Origin: Volvox africanus
Lineage: Eukaryota; Chlorophyta; Chlorophyceae; Chlamydomonadales; Volvocaceae
Length of the DNA: 64,000 nucleotides
Assembly (NCBI GenBank): GCA_030268105.1
Contig: BSDZ01000008.1
Location: 434,001 to 498,000, forward strand
Direction of reading: 5' to 3'
Shown: piece by piece, positions 1-42,700 of the stretch
How positions within the stretch are numbered: position 1 is the stretch's first letter
How the letters are laid out: each line of letters opens with the position of its first letter
The notes under the pieces: model-generated
The model's input: only the letters and a program-made list of their open reading frames with translations
Databases searched by the model: none
Told to the model about the DNA's origin: nothing
Made by a program: the position numbers and the translations under genes

Positions 1-790
1 GGTCGGAACCACGAGTAGACGTGCAGGTTGAGCACGTCCAGGAGCGGCGCGACGTCGGGCGGGATGCGGGCGCCTGGCGATGAGGATGACGATGACGATG
101 ATGATGATGGGGAAGAGGAGGAGGAGGATGGGGAGGAGGAGGAGGATTAGGGGGAGGGGGATAGACGGATCAAAGGGGGGGGGGGAAGGGGGTAGAGGTA
201 AAGAGTGACCAAAAGAGGGATCAGGACATTTCTGCTCTTCAAAACACTTGAATGAATGAAATGAGATTTGACATACCTCATACCCGCATACCCGCATCTA
301 TCATCTGATGGCGCCCGGAGCTTACCGATGAAGTTACCGTTGTCGCCGTCCTCGGCGAAGGGGTTCCCGGCCTGGATGCACGGGTTCGGGTTAGTTAATC
401 AGTTATTTGTTCGTTTGCTGAGTTTATGGGGAGGGTTCAGCACCGGCGCTCACATCAAGTGAGTCACTGAAGGCACCCCACCACCACCACGACCCGTACG
501 GACATGGACGCCAAGGGCCCCCTTGCTTCCGCAGCTGTACGAACCTGTAGCGCGCAGGGCAGCAGCCGGAAGGTGGGGTCCGCGTCCTTGACGCCGCGGG
601 CGAATCCGCGGAGCATCTGCGCCGAGGAGGGGAAGTCGAGAGGGGGGGGGGCGGGAAGAAATCGCGGGAGGAAAGGGGATGTGAAAAGACACTGGCCAGT
701 CACGGGGGTGAAGATCCAGGTTACCTCCAGTAGCGGCGGGTTACCATGCCAGGTTAGGCAACGACGGTAATCGAGCTGGTAGCAGAACTA

Positions 791-828
<38 letters not shown>

Positions 829-3800
829 TATAGTATCTACCCCGCTAGGCTGCAGCCGTGCCCCCTAAAATTCATTCGTACATACTAAGCCTTCGTACGT
901 CGTGAAAAAGAGCATTTGATGCAAAACCGATGCCGGGACCAAATGAGGAGTTGCGGATATGGGGGGGGGTGTATGAATGGGTCATGAATGGGTCATCAAT
1001 GGGTCATGGACAAAAGCCCACATACATACCGCTGCGTAGGTTGACGCGTTGAATCCAGTCCATGGCTCGTTGCCAAACTCCACCGCGTCCAAGCTCACGT
1101 TGGGGGGCGCACGTCCGGGACCAAAGTGAGATCCAAACTTGAAACCCAGCTTATAGGCTGTGTCCGTGACGTTGGGGCCCCAGGTCGCGGGGCCAAACAC
1201 GTCCCAGGTAAACTGAAAACTCGCATCCACCTGGGGGAGGGGGGGGAGGAGGGGGGAGGAGGGGGAGGAGGGGAGGGGAAGTCGAGCAAAAAACGAATGC
1301 TGAATGCTGGTACCGAAGAAACGAGGACTAACCACCGTGAAGGTGGAGGATGATGGCCGACGTCGTCCAAAGTCAGGAATGTGAAAAGCCAGGAGCTGTG
1401 ACGTAAAGACTATGTAGTCACCAAGGTCGCGAGTAAAAGCAGTAAAAAGAAGAAGAGAAACCGTAATTATGTAGGGGGGCGAGAAATCAGATGTAGCCGC
1501 AGGAGACGGCGAAATAGAAAATGAATACGGTTTTTTTATAACCATTGTCGTACATGCACGCACGCACAAATATAAAGATGCACACCTTGAGACCCGCCGC
1601 CTTCCAACCCACATACTCCTTGTCCCAGTCCAGCCACCACTGCCCGTCGGTGCCTGAGGGGGGGGAGAGGGCGGGGTGTGTGCAGGGTGTGTTGCTGTAG
1701 CGGATCTTCGTGTGAGGGTGTGGGTGTATGGGGGGGGTACTGGTGGTGGTGGTGGTATAAAGGGGCGGGGTTGGGTATGGCATCAGGTTACGTCAGATCA
1801 GATCTGGCGCAGTGCCCACCTGTCTTGGACATGGTGTCGTACTTGGGGTCGCGAGTCGGCAGCTTTACGTCCCAATTGACGCTGTGGTAGTTGCGGCCCC
1901 AGGAGGCCACCGGCGTGTAGTAGTCGGGGCCCTTGCCCACACTGCAGGTAAGACACGAGATGAGATATGAAAGGAAATTTAATCGAATCCCCAGTCCCCA
2001 GTAGGTAGGTACGGGAACCCATAGGAAAACCCAGGCACACATGTGCAGGAGGTGTCACCAAGGGAATGAATAGTAATGAAGTCTAACGTGGTGGTTGTAT
2101 CTTGGTAACAAGCTTGGAAGTGGTTTCGGAGCGGATCACAAACGCTCACCGGTGCAAGCGATTGGAGAAGTCCTGAAAGCCCCAGCCCCAAATGCCGTTG
2201 ACCCCCATCATGCCACGCAGCGTCAAAGGATGCGGCGCAGGCGCTGGCGGAGCACCCCAGCGACCGTACACGTCGTACGCATCGATGCCCCACACGTAGA
2301 CCTGAATAAAGACGAGGGGTTCTGTTTCTCAACGAAGAGACAAATATAAACACATATGTGTATGTACGGCACAATGGCGCAATGGCTCTACATGCTCAGA
2401 TCTACATGACGAGCAAGCCAGCTGTATCTCTCCGTTATCGTACATCAGCGTTGCCGTACATCGGCAGAATCTCACCTTCCTCCAGTTCGCGTCCTCCTTA
2501 ACTTTGTGAGTGATTTTCATGTAGCGGATCTGCAGACGTGCGGATGCGGGTGTGCATGGAAGCAGCACGGGAAAGAGGGAAAGAGGGAAAGAAGAAGGGA
2601 GAAGGAGCTCCGTCAGCCGTCAACCGCAAAAGGTCGAAACAAGTACGGCAAAGTACTGCACATGATTTGTACAAGCATCCACCTGCACGTGCTACCTACC
2701 CACCTATCCGTCTACCAGGCCCCTCCATATGGCGTATCGTACGGAACAAAACAACCGCCAAAGTATATTACTTTTTAAACTCAATGCATGCAACGAGCTA
2801 TTCGCGCAACTGCCACTGTTCTAACGGTATCCTATCCTAACGTCGCAACGAACTCACGTATATGACAGATGGGAGATACAACTCGGTGGTATCCAGCTGA
2901 TCGGGTTTCATGAAGGACTGCAGTACCACCACAAGCGGCATGGTCGGGGGGATATCAGCTGGGTCAGTTCTCTGCCGGAGAAGGAGAGGGAAGTGGGCTT
3001 AGACGCGCGCGGGGTTCACGAGGCTTCATTTCCGCGTCACGAACCTGCATGCATATGCCAATCCATCAATCACTCAACCATCAAGCCTGCAACCCCTCCC
3101 CTCCCCTCCCCTCCCCTCCCCTCCCCTCCCCTCCCCTCCCCTCCCCTCCCCTCCCCTCCCCTACAATATGCATATACACCCCCTACCCCCTCCTGGTGCC
3201 TGCCTAGCACCTTCATGATGGTCCAGTTAACGCCGTCCGCCGAAACCGACATATTGGTGTGCTCCGCATCTGGTGACCAGTGCCGGAACCTGTGTACGGT
3301 GGGCGGCGGCGATAAAACCGTACATTACCGGCAGCAAATATATTCATCTAAGAATTGATTTGTTTATTATTTTTATTACCATAAAAATAATTTACTACCA
3401 TAAAAATAATTTGATTGTTTAATTTCGGAAATAACTGATTTCGGAAATTGTTATTTGATTGAATGTTCGCCCCTCCACGTACCTGAGCACTCCCACCTCC
3501 CTGATCTGGCCCATGTCCACCACGGCCCACTCGACGCAGGGCGCTGACATCACCGCCACCTCCGTCAAGGTGAAGGACACGGTGCTCTCCAGCCGAACCT
3601 CCACCACGTCCTGAGAGGCAGAGCGACGGAGCGGACGAGGAAGTGATGAGGTGGCGGAGCGCCCGCCGGGCGGGAAGCAGGAAGTGGGAAGTGGGAAGTG
3701 GGAAGCAGGAAGTGGGAAGTGGGAAGCAGGAAGTGGGAAGTGGGAAGCAGGAAGTGGGAAGTGGGAAGCAGGAAGTGGGAAGCAGGAAGTGGGAAGTGGG

Positions 3801-3973
3801 AAGCAGGAAGTGGGAAGTGGGAAGCAGGAAGTGGGAAGTGGGAAGCAGGAAGTGGGAAAGCTAGCCCACGCAGGAGGTTAAGGGATGAAGGCAAAGCCAA
3901 GCTGCGGAGCGCACGAAGGGGCTCCTTAAAACACACACACAATTCATACACAGAAACATAGTCACACAGAATT

Positions 3974-4014
<41 letters not shown>

Positions 4015-6593
4015 AACGCCACACGCACCTCCCACGGCCCGGGTACGCCAGTCCAAGCGTAATTGTTGATATCCGGAACTAACGTCGCCACCACCACTCG
4101 CTGCGCCGCACCGCCAGCTGGCTGTAACACAAGTACCACACTGACATTTTCGCGGGAAAAACCCTTGTACGTGACACGTGAAATGACCCGTGGGCCACCC
4201 GGGACGATGGCGGAGAAGAACGCTGCGCCGTCAATGACCCCGCCGGCGACGCGATTTGGGTCAACGGCGATGACAGCGCCGGTGTAGACATCCGTATCGG
4301 TGGCTGTAGCCAGCTTAGTTGAGCCCGTAGATGCCGTACAGTAGGATGCTGGCGCACCGATGGAACTGTTTCCGCCGCATAGATATAGCAGGGGGTTCAT
4401 GTTGGGGCGGCTAGTGTAACCCGTGGGCAGGCAGGCATCGCTCTGCCATTGGGTGTTGTCGTTGCCGTCCACGAGATGAGGAAGCGCCTTGGGGTCAGGG
4501 TTGGACGACACATTGACGGCCCTGCGGCGCGGGGTCGGGGAGGAAAATGATCAGGTTAGGGAGTTGTTTTAACATCAGGAGGGTATTGGTAAAACTTGTG
4601 TACGGCATGGAACTGCAAAGCCATTATGGATCGAGGCGGGGCGTGTGCAGCGGCGGGGTGGGAAGACAGAGAACAACATGTCGGGATCAAGAATAGGACT
4701 AACGAATTAACGAATTACTGGGTTATTGGGAGGCAGGAGGCGGGAGGCCCCGTAAAAAGCAGTCATTTGGACAGGATATGTCGCTCATGAGTCATCAGCC
4801 TCGTACGCCAAAACACACACGAGGAAGACGACATGCCCTTCCGCCTTCCCCCTTTCCTGCCCAACTCGCTGAAGCTCGTGCCCACCCTTGATAGCTGTAG
4901 GCACGAATAGTGCCGGCGAAGTTGTCCCAGGGAATGCCGGAAGGATCTGGAGAGGGCGGCGACGGCGACGGTGGCGACGGCGACGGTGGCGACGGCGACG
5001 GTGGCGGCGGCGGTGGCGCCGGCGGGAAGGCGTCGATGCCCCACACGTACACCTTGGCCCAGTCAGTCTCCACAACCTTGTGCCGTACAGCCAGGAACCG
5101 GGCCTGCGATGCAAACCGAACGAGGTGCTGCATGAGTCAACCTCCCATGAGCTGCGGAGGTACGATCCACCCCCCCTGGAGTGACGGGGGCCCTCCTAAC
5201 AGCCCAGGTCGAAGATTTGGGTACGTGTCAATAGCTAGCTCAGCACAACCTTCCGTACAATTCGAGCTGACCTGAAGGGGCGAGGCCAGGGTTAGTGTCA
5301 GCGCACTTAGACGGGTTGGATCCAGGGGCGCCTGACCCATAAGCTCCGAAACCACGTCAGTGTACTTCACCCCATCGGTGGAGGCCAACAGCCAGGAGGC
5401 CACTCCCGTGGAGCCGGGCCAGTAGCGAGTGCTGGAAGGGGGGGGTCAAGGTGAGGAAACATGGGTTAATGGAGGACCCATATTGCCGTTTATTGTGATG
5501 ACTTCATTATGCACAATGACTATTTCACATTTTAGGTCACTACAGAAACATAATTATATAATAATACAATGGGTTTTTAAAAAAAGGCGGACAGCCATAG
5601 CCCAGCGCTTGTATTCTCCCCCCCCCCCCCCAAGACGAGTTCGCTTTCACCCACAGCACGTGTGCTGATCGCCGTACCGGATCGATCCAATGGTCTGTAC
5701 GGAACCCATATCAACGGTTGCGTTCTCGTAACAGGCGCCGTACTGTGCTGCCATCTCCGTAATGGTAAACGCGGCGCTGGATGTCACGAGGAGTGACACT
5801 GCCCCTGTCCAGCTCCCTGTCGAAGAAATGAAGGTCCAGCTCGTGGCGTTGTAAAGGACGGCCAATCGATCACCGGAAGCGAATTCCACAAACAACGTGT
5901 TGCTTGCGGTTGACGCAAAGACGCCGCGGATGCCGACACGAGTGATGTTTAGGATGACAGGAAGGCTTACGCGAAACCAAGCGTAGGAGTTGGCAGTGGA
6001 GAATGCAATGGAGGCGCCACTGGTGGTCATGCTGCCATCCGTTGCACCGTACAGATTGGACGAGCCCGAGGACGCGGTACACGCGGACGTGACGTTGCAG
6101 CGCCAGTACAGAGCGTTCATTTCGACACGAGTGATGTAGGAAGTGGGAAAACAGGCACCACTCTGCCACATGGTGGTGTCTGCAAACCGCAAGGAGTTGG
6201 GAAATTGTGCGTAGGTGGGCGGGCACTTTAATAAATGAAAAATGTGAGAAAACTCTGTCAGTATTGATTTAATACCTGGCTCAAAACACATGGCGTTCCG
6301 ATATCGGCGCACGAGCAGATAGAATTGCAAAGCGGAGGTCAGCTTTACAGCCACCCTTCCATGGCACAAGGTACAGCATAATAAAATGTTCTCTTCTCTA
6401 TGTCATGTTTACAGAGAGTCATACCGTTTCCGTCCCGGATTGCCAGCGCCGTGGTCGCATCGTAATTAGACGACAGTAGCACGGAAGCATTCCAGGTCAA
6501 CGAACCGACTATCTGAGCCCGTGAGTTTATAAATCCTATGCTTAAGAAGACTAAGAGTGGAAACCACACTTGGGAACACATTGTCGTTGCCAT
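1..6593 (-). CDS. Secreted discoidin (F5/8 type C)-like / glycoside-hydrolase-like protein, 3' end outside window
   Basis: Multi-exon gene whose 5' part is in the window. Exon 1 (6425-6593) starts with ATG at 6593 and encodes a hydrophobic signal peptide (MATTMCSQVWFPLLVFLSIG). Exon 2 (5678-6179) joins in frame through a 244-base intron and gives DGNDTTMWQSGACFPTSYI, the start of a discoidin-like fold. A second copy of this unit (LVDGNDNTQWQSDACLPTGY) lies in the exon at about 4025-4511. Between the units are a KVYVWGIDAF strand and a Pro-Ser linker (about 4950-5040). Further exons at about 3490-3610, 3195-3300, 2880-2970 and 2460-2560 complete the second unit. From about 2310 down the protein changes to a TIM-barrel-like hydrolase: YVWGIDAYDVYGRWGAPP, NYHSVNWDVKLPTRDP (about 1850-1900), WWLDWDKEYVGWK (about 1600-1650) and VEFGNEPW (about 1060-1085). 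GNEPW resembles the acid/base Glu motif of clan A glycoside hydrolases. The second catalytic Glu is not in view and the family and substrate are unassigned. Likely extracellular, perhaps acting on matrix or wall glycans (inference). Confidence 0.75.
794..824. repeat. (CA)n microsatellite
   Basis: Dinucleotide run in a presumed intron of the discoidin/GH gene. Confidence 0.9.
3093..3162. repeat. (CTCCC)n microsatellite
   Basis: About 14 perfect pentanucleotide units in an intron of the discoidin/GH gene. The run makes several spurious open frames. Confidence 0.95.
3674..3861. repeat. GGAAGTGGGAAGCA minisatellite
   Basis: Purine-rich array built from GGAAGTG and GGAAGCA heptamers. They are arranged in a higher-order period of about 21 bases, with one shorter period near 3780. 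It lies in an intron of the discoidin/GH gene. Confidence 0.95.
3974..4014. repeat. (CA)n(TA)n microsatellite
   Basis: About 13 CA units followed by seven TA units, directly beside the minus-strand exon that ends near 4020. Confidence 0.9.
4945..5040 (-). repeat. In-frame Pro-Ser minisatellite linker in the discoidin/GH gene
   Basis: A 15-base unit (GGCGACGGCGACGGT and variants on the plus strand) repeats in frame. On the minus strand it encodes a polyproline and Ser-Pro-Pro tract between the two discoidin-like units. Ser-Pro linkers of this kind are typical of volvocine extracellular-matrix and wall glycoproteins, where they are hydroxylated and glycosylated. Confidence 0.8.
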
Positions 6594-8253
6594 GTCTCAC
6601 AGCACGAAAGTAACTAAAGTCGCATGGAACTCATGGTTTTGGTTAGGAGCTATGTAATTTAAGTAGGCTGAATCATATACAAATTAAAATTAGTGCAGGA
6701 GGGCTATGCCGGAGCTTTAGCACGAAGCTGCGTCCTGCCTGTCCCGCACCTTGTCCAATGTCGTACGTACGAGCCGCCCAACGGTACCTTTTATGTAATT
6801 TAGTTTGTCATAGCTACGTAACTGAATTGACTTAGGATTAACTTAATTGGAAACAACTTTACGAAATAATTATTCTTTATAGTCGGTAGCGATTAGAGGG
6901 CACATATACCTAATTTGGTTACAGAAACGCAAGCCGTGAACGCCAGCCAAGGGGCAGCCCTGTTTTATAAAATATTTTATAAAAACATGATTATCCATGT
7001 TGAATGCCAGACGATAACTCTTGTGTACCTATCGTGACCCATGCTACGAAAATGCAGGGCTCTAGATGGTCACCCTCCGCGGCCCTTGCAGCGCGTCATA
7101 GTTATTGAGCCATATCAAACTCATGGTAGATAGTGATTTTCAAGCAGAAAACTCTTGGGGTAGGAACGCCTGTCGCAACGTTTCGGAAATTATTTCGGAA
7201 AAATAGATCCGCGGGGCTTTTGCTGTCGAAAGCGTTTGCAACGCATCTCGAGATGATTAGCATTTGCATCAATATCATGTACAATTTGCATCAAGCCATA
7301 CATAAGCCCAAATCATTGCTTTGCATAGCTGACATTTCACTTCCGTGCCGTTCGCTGATCATTAGTAATAACGAGGGTCGTCGAGTAAGCCCCGGACATG
7401 AGCATTCATGTGCATAGCCAGCCGTCCTGCGAAATTAAAGACGTGATGTTTTGACATGAGCATGAATGAATACTTCGGTTCGTTCTTCCTTTGAGCCCCG
7501 AGCCTAAAGGCTTAACACAAAATGGATACAGCTGGCTGCAACTTACGACACCCTGCCGGGCGGAGCTGGAACACCAGTGCTCTCTTCCCCAAAACATATT
7601 TCAATACGCGCTTATAAGGAGGCGTACATGCGGCACAGTATTTTAAGTACTCCAGTTCTGGCAAGATGGATTTGTGCGCTGGCGCCGACGTTGACGTTGA
7701 CATTGACGATGGCGCTTAGTGCTTCAGTGCAGAAATGCTGGTACTCGATGACTCTGGTGCTCTAGTCCGCCAGAATAAAAACCACATCTCCTGATCATAA
7801 CAGCTTATGATAAGGTCAGAGCCTCCGTAACCATTCGATAAAAAAAACTGCCGAAACGGCTTCCTGCAACGGGAGCTGCAAGCAAGTGACGCAGGCCTTG
7901 ACCAGGCTTAAGCCCGCCCGCGTTTTCATGCAAACAATACCAAAGAGAAGAACACTCTCTACCGACAGCGCAATATCTTGACAACATTTTTCCACGCACG
8001 AGCATCCCCCGCTGCCTGTTCATCGGCCCATCCCAGAGGAACCGCCGAATATCCCTTCCCACCACTTGCCTACTCAATCACATGAACCCTACCAAACTAC
8101 CAAATGACCAAACTACCGATCTACCCACCCAACCACCTATACCCCAAGTACCTATTCACCTAACTACCAAAACCCACAGGCACCCTCTCAGCCCTTGATA
8201 GTCGCTGTACGGAACAACGGGACAACCGAACGACGGAGGCTCGCGCTCCGTTC
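6594..8253. other. Intergenic region between ATR stop and the discoidin/GH gene start
   Basis: About 1.66 kb between the ATR stop codon and the next gene's ATG, both on the minus strand. It should hold the ATR 3' UTR and the promoter of the discoidin/GH gene. It is more AT-rich than its flanks (for example TATAAAA-type runs near 6963-6985). I saw no convincing gene, tRNA or mobile element. Confidence 0.6.
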
Positions 8254-38318
<30,065 letters not shown>

Positions 38319-39770
38319 TTTTATTCTAGGTAACAGGATATCAGTAAACTATGTTTTTGTCATTAGGATATAATTAGCATGCGGTGCGTGATAAGAGTGA
38401 GATAAAGCCAAGATGGAAACCTAGCCCAGAAGTTCTCGCAATTAAAGGGATCATCAAAGTTAAAATATCATTTGAACTTATTATTTCTGGATAGCACTGC
38501 ACGGTTGGGGATGCAAGTTATTCGGAAATGCATTACCGTGCATGGTGGCGCCATGGTCTGTATACATCATGAATTGGATTGATCCCTAGCGTCAAGTGCG
38601 TCATAATAAATTTTGATTTTTTATAGTGATGAGTTGTAAACTTAACATTGATACGGAAGCAGATTTACAGGCGAACGATGTTAAAGAGCGTCTCATTTTT
38701 CCCTCCCAAACCCATGCGAGTTTATCGATCATAAGCACAGATTATTTTTAATCGTTTATGAGACCCTAAATTGTCAACGATGTAGCCCATCAACATTACC
38801 TCAACTGCGCAGCATGCGACGAGCAGCATGCGCACAGCACATACGCCGCACTGTTCAGATTGCATGGAAACAGAATTGTATGCCTGTAGATATATTATTT
38901 ACTTGTATTAAAATTGACACCTCAACATGTATAATATTGCAAGAGAGGTCCTGCGCTGTACTGCCGAGGCGGTATTAACCATCGGTGCAAGCGCACACCA
39001 TCACATGACGTTTGATACCAAGCCCTCAGGTCTCGCATGTGTCATCACAGAAGTTTGGAATAATGTGCTCAGTTGCGCAGGCAAACTGCAGGCAACCTGG
39101 TGACACCGCCAACCATAAACAGGACCAACTCTTCTGTCCCGTCCCAAGGCTCAAGTCCATCGCGTATATCGTCACCCGCGTTGGCCCATACACGGCCAGC
39201 TTTGGACGCATAAATAGGGATATAAGCTTTTATATGTAAGACTGCCATATGCCTGTGAGGGAGGGTATGAGAGAGGCTCTCTGGTGGAATGCTTGCCGTT
39301 CCGTAACAGCAAGCCGCATTGGGCAGGAGCTGCGGCAAGCCGGAGACAATCCGGCGGGACACATGACACATGACTAACCGGCGCAAGCCAGCCAAAGCGC
39401 TTTCACGGAGATTCCTGGGACGCAGGGTTGAGCCCCTGGTAAGATGATCTGATCTGATCTAATACAAATGCTAATGCAGGAGAAGTGAGACGGTGCAAAT
39501 TACAAAAGGAGTTACTGCCTTCGGCATACTTGTTTTCGTTCTTAGTGCTCCCTTCTCATCACCGCCCTGATTGCTGTTCGTAAATAACTTGAAGTGGTTT
39601 TTGGAGGCTCCTGGCCCTCTTACTGGGCCGTAAGGGCTCGTAAAAGCTAGTAATCAGCATCAGCATAGCATCAGCATGATCATTGACACGGGGACCAGGA
39701 TGAGTGCAACGCAAACCGCTCCCTTACATCACGTAACGCCATGACCCCCCATACGCATCAGGGACAGCTT
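38319..39770. other. Intergenic region between cysteinyl-tRNA synthetase and ATR
   Basis: About 1.45 kb between the CysRS stop codon and the ATR start. The part next to ATR (38330-38950) is AT-rich and holds no coding signal; it is the likely ATR promoter and 5' UTR. Open frames at 39.0-39.4 kb lack recognisable motifs. I saw no tRNA or mobile element. Confidence 0.55.
39724..39728 (-). promoter_or_regulatory. Candidate TGTAA polyadenylation signal of CysRS
   Basis: TGTAA on the minus strand, 43 bases past the CysRS stop codon. TGTAA is the established polyadenylation signal of Chlamydomonas and Volvox. A pentamer can occur by chance, so this rests on position. Confidence 0.4.
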
Positions 39771-42700
39771 TCAATCGCTTGAGGCAGTGCCAGGTCTCCA
39801 AGTGGTACCCTGGACGGGGGGGGGAGGGGAGGCGGAGCGGACGGCTGTTCAGATTAGATCAGATCTGATAAGATCTGATGAACGTGAGGGGGCGAAAGTT
39901 GAAGGGGCGGGGTTACCAACGTCTGGGGGAAGGAGCACCAAGGTCACACAAATACACATACGCACATACACAGTGTCAAAGTCTCGCCTTCCCCACCCGG
40001 ACCCACGCACCCACCTGGGGTGTGTCCAGCAGCAGTATCCCCTGGGCGGCGAGGCCCAGGCGGATCGCGTCAGAGCGCGCGAAGTCCCTGGCTTGACGAG
40101 CCTGAGAGTGCGGGGTGGGGGAAGTGCGGGAAGTGCGTGTGTGTATGTGGGGGAGCTTTGCATTCGCACATCGTTAAGTCGCAGCCTCGCCCCCGGAAGA
40201 AGACAGCTGGGTTATGGGGCGACACATGCACGTCCACGTCCACGTCCACCCGCACATACCTCAGCTCGCTCCCGGATAGCCGCCGCCACCTGCTCCTCCG
40301 TCATTCCTAAACGCACAAGCGCCAGCGCCCGGAGCTCCTGGGCGTGTGGGCGCGAGAGGGAAAGGCGTATTAAGACTCACCCATATGCTATGATTGTTCA
40401 GATCACCATCTCCATCGCCATCGCCATCGCTATGACCAACACGTGCAAGTGAAGCAGCATCAGCCACGGCCAGGTGATATATCCACCTCCTTCCCCCAAA
40501 ACACACACGAGCTTTCTCGGTACCTTGAGTAGCTGCTCCAGAGAGTCTCCTGCCCCCTCCAGCGCGCCGTGAGTCCAGGCCACCCCGGATCCAGGTGCCG
40601 GTGTCCGGGAGAGCTCCATCCCCATCAGCTCCATCACAGTGCCCAATGCCACGTGCAGCTGAGCCAACACCGCCAGTCTGAGTCCGGATATTCCACATTC
40701 CAATATCGGGAAAGGGAGGAAGGGGGAAGGGAAATGACGGAGGGAGGGATTGAGAGGTAGAAAGGGGGAGGGACGGGGGAGGGAGGGAGGAGGGGGAGCG
40801 AGGTGGAAATACCATTTTTGAAAGGAGGAAAGCGGAAAGGGCTGCAGTTCCTGGGTAAGGGGCGAAAGGGGGCGCACAATGCGCGCACAAGCTCACGCGC
40901 CCTGGAATGCGCCGCCGGGGTGCTTCTGCATCTGGTGCATCTGGTTGAGATATTGGAAGACGCTCGGGGGAAGAGCCCTTGAAGCACCCTGGCTTTCGCA
41001 TATCGTGTATTCTCTTACAAAACAACGAAATAGAATAATATGCCACCAATAAATTACAATACAATACAATACAATACAATACAATACAATACAATTAGAG
41101 GGTTAGAGGAGAGGTTTCCCAGTCCTTTGAGCAGCTAGGTGTCCCCCGTTTTCTGTTGGGCCTTCCTGTGGTTTCTTGGTAGCCCTGAGTGCTCTGTGAG
41201 TGGCCAGGCGAGAGCCTATGAGGGCTCGCTGGCCCTAGTGAGAGGGGGAGCACGTGGCAGGACAGACAGACAAAGCCACGTGTTCCTCCCCTGCGCTGTG
41301 GCTCGGTCCGGTCAGGACCCCCGGTGCTCGTCTTTGAAGGGCGAGTCGCCCACAGTGTAACACCCAAATACAATACAATACAATACAATACAATACAATA
41401 CAATACAATACAATACAATACAATACAATACAATACAATACAATACAATACAATACAATACAATACAACACAACAATACAATACAATACAATACAATACA
41501 ATACAATACAATACAATACAATACAATACAATACAATACAATACAATACAATACAATACAATACAATACAATACAATACAATACAACTGCGGTGTGCAGT
41601 TCCGGTTGACATCACCGACCATGGAGCAGCAAGAACAGAGCAGGGGCTTTAGGGCAGGAGTTTTGAGGAGGTGGTTCTGTGGGAGGAAAGGGGGAGAGTG
41701 GGGGAGGTAGAGACGAGAGGGCGGTCTAGTTCTTGAGCAGGGGAAGGGAGAGGGTGGAGGGTTTCGTGGCTAGAGGTTCCTGTGTCCAGGCTTCGGGTCC
41801 TTAGGGTTTTAGGGGGGGTCAGCGAGAGAGGTCTTTCCTTTTGGTGCAGTTCGGGTGTCTGCGGGGCCAGCTTTGGGTGGGGCCGGAAGGCTTTCTAGGG
41901 GGGCGCCAGTTTGGCTTGTCATCCCCCCCTCCGCCTCTTGTTGGGTTCTTCCGGCTTGGCTGTGTAAGGGTGTGCTTTCCTGCTGGTGTTTCTCTTCTGA
42001 GGGGATCTGTGTGTATCTGTCAGGCTCTTGCCAGGTCAGTTTCGGGTTAGAGGAGAGGTTTCCCCGTCCTTTGAGCAGCTAGGTGTCCCCCGTTTTCTGT
42101 TGGGCTTTCCTGTGGTTTCTTGGTAGCCCTGAGTGCTCTGTGAGTGGCCAGGCGAGAGCCTATGAGGGCTCGCTGGCCCTAGTGAGAGGGGGAGCACGTG
42201 GCAGGACAGACAGACAAAGCCACGTGTTCCTCCCCTGCGCTGTGGCTCGGTCCGGTCAGGACCCCCGGTGCTCGTCTTTGAAGGGCGAGTCGCCCACAGT
42301 GTAACACCCATAACATAACATAACATAACATAACATAACATAACATAACATAACATAACATAACATAACATAACATAACATAACATAACATAACATAACA
42401 TAACATAACATAACATAACATAACATAACATAACATAACATAACATAATAATCGCAATTGCTTTACACAACCCTAAACAACCACCTAGCAAGTACGACGA
42501 GTGACGCACACTAAGCCCTGTTGCGAAATGGGAACTCGGACCCACCTGTCCGGGCGCCTCCTCCCCGCCTTCGTGGTCAGCAGGTCGTTGATGGTCCGCA
42601 GCGGCCCGCTCAGCGCACCAACCGCCGCCGGAGTGTTCAGATCGTCAGCCAGCGCCGCCAGCACCTCCGAGACCAACGCAAGGCCCACTGGCGGGGGAGA

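Noticed and set aside
3643..3961. Open frames rich in Gly-Ser-Arg-Lys repeats
   Set aside because: They are translations of the GGAAGTG/GGAAGCA minisatellite.
7805..8077. 90-codon minus-strand frame downstream of ATR
   Set aside because: No motif, no splice partners and it lies where the ATR 3' UTR is expected.
39012..39395. Small genes on either strand between CysRS and ATR
   Set aside because: Both strands are open by chance and neither shows conserved motifs or a convincing start.
41095..42545. Long frames reading YCIVL or YVMLC repeats
   Set aside because: Pentanucleotide tails translated through; the period of five gives a frame without stops.
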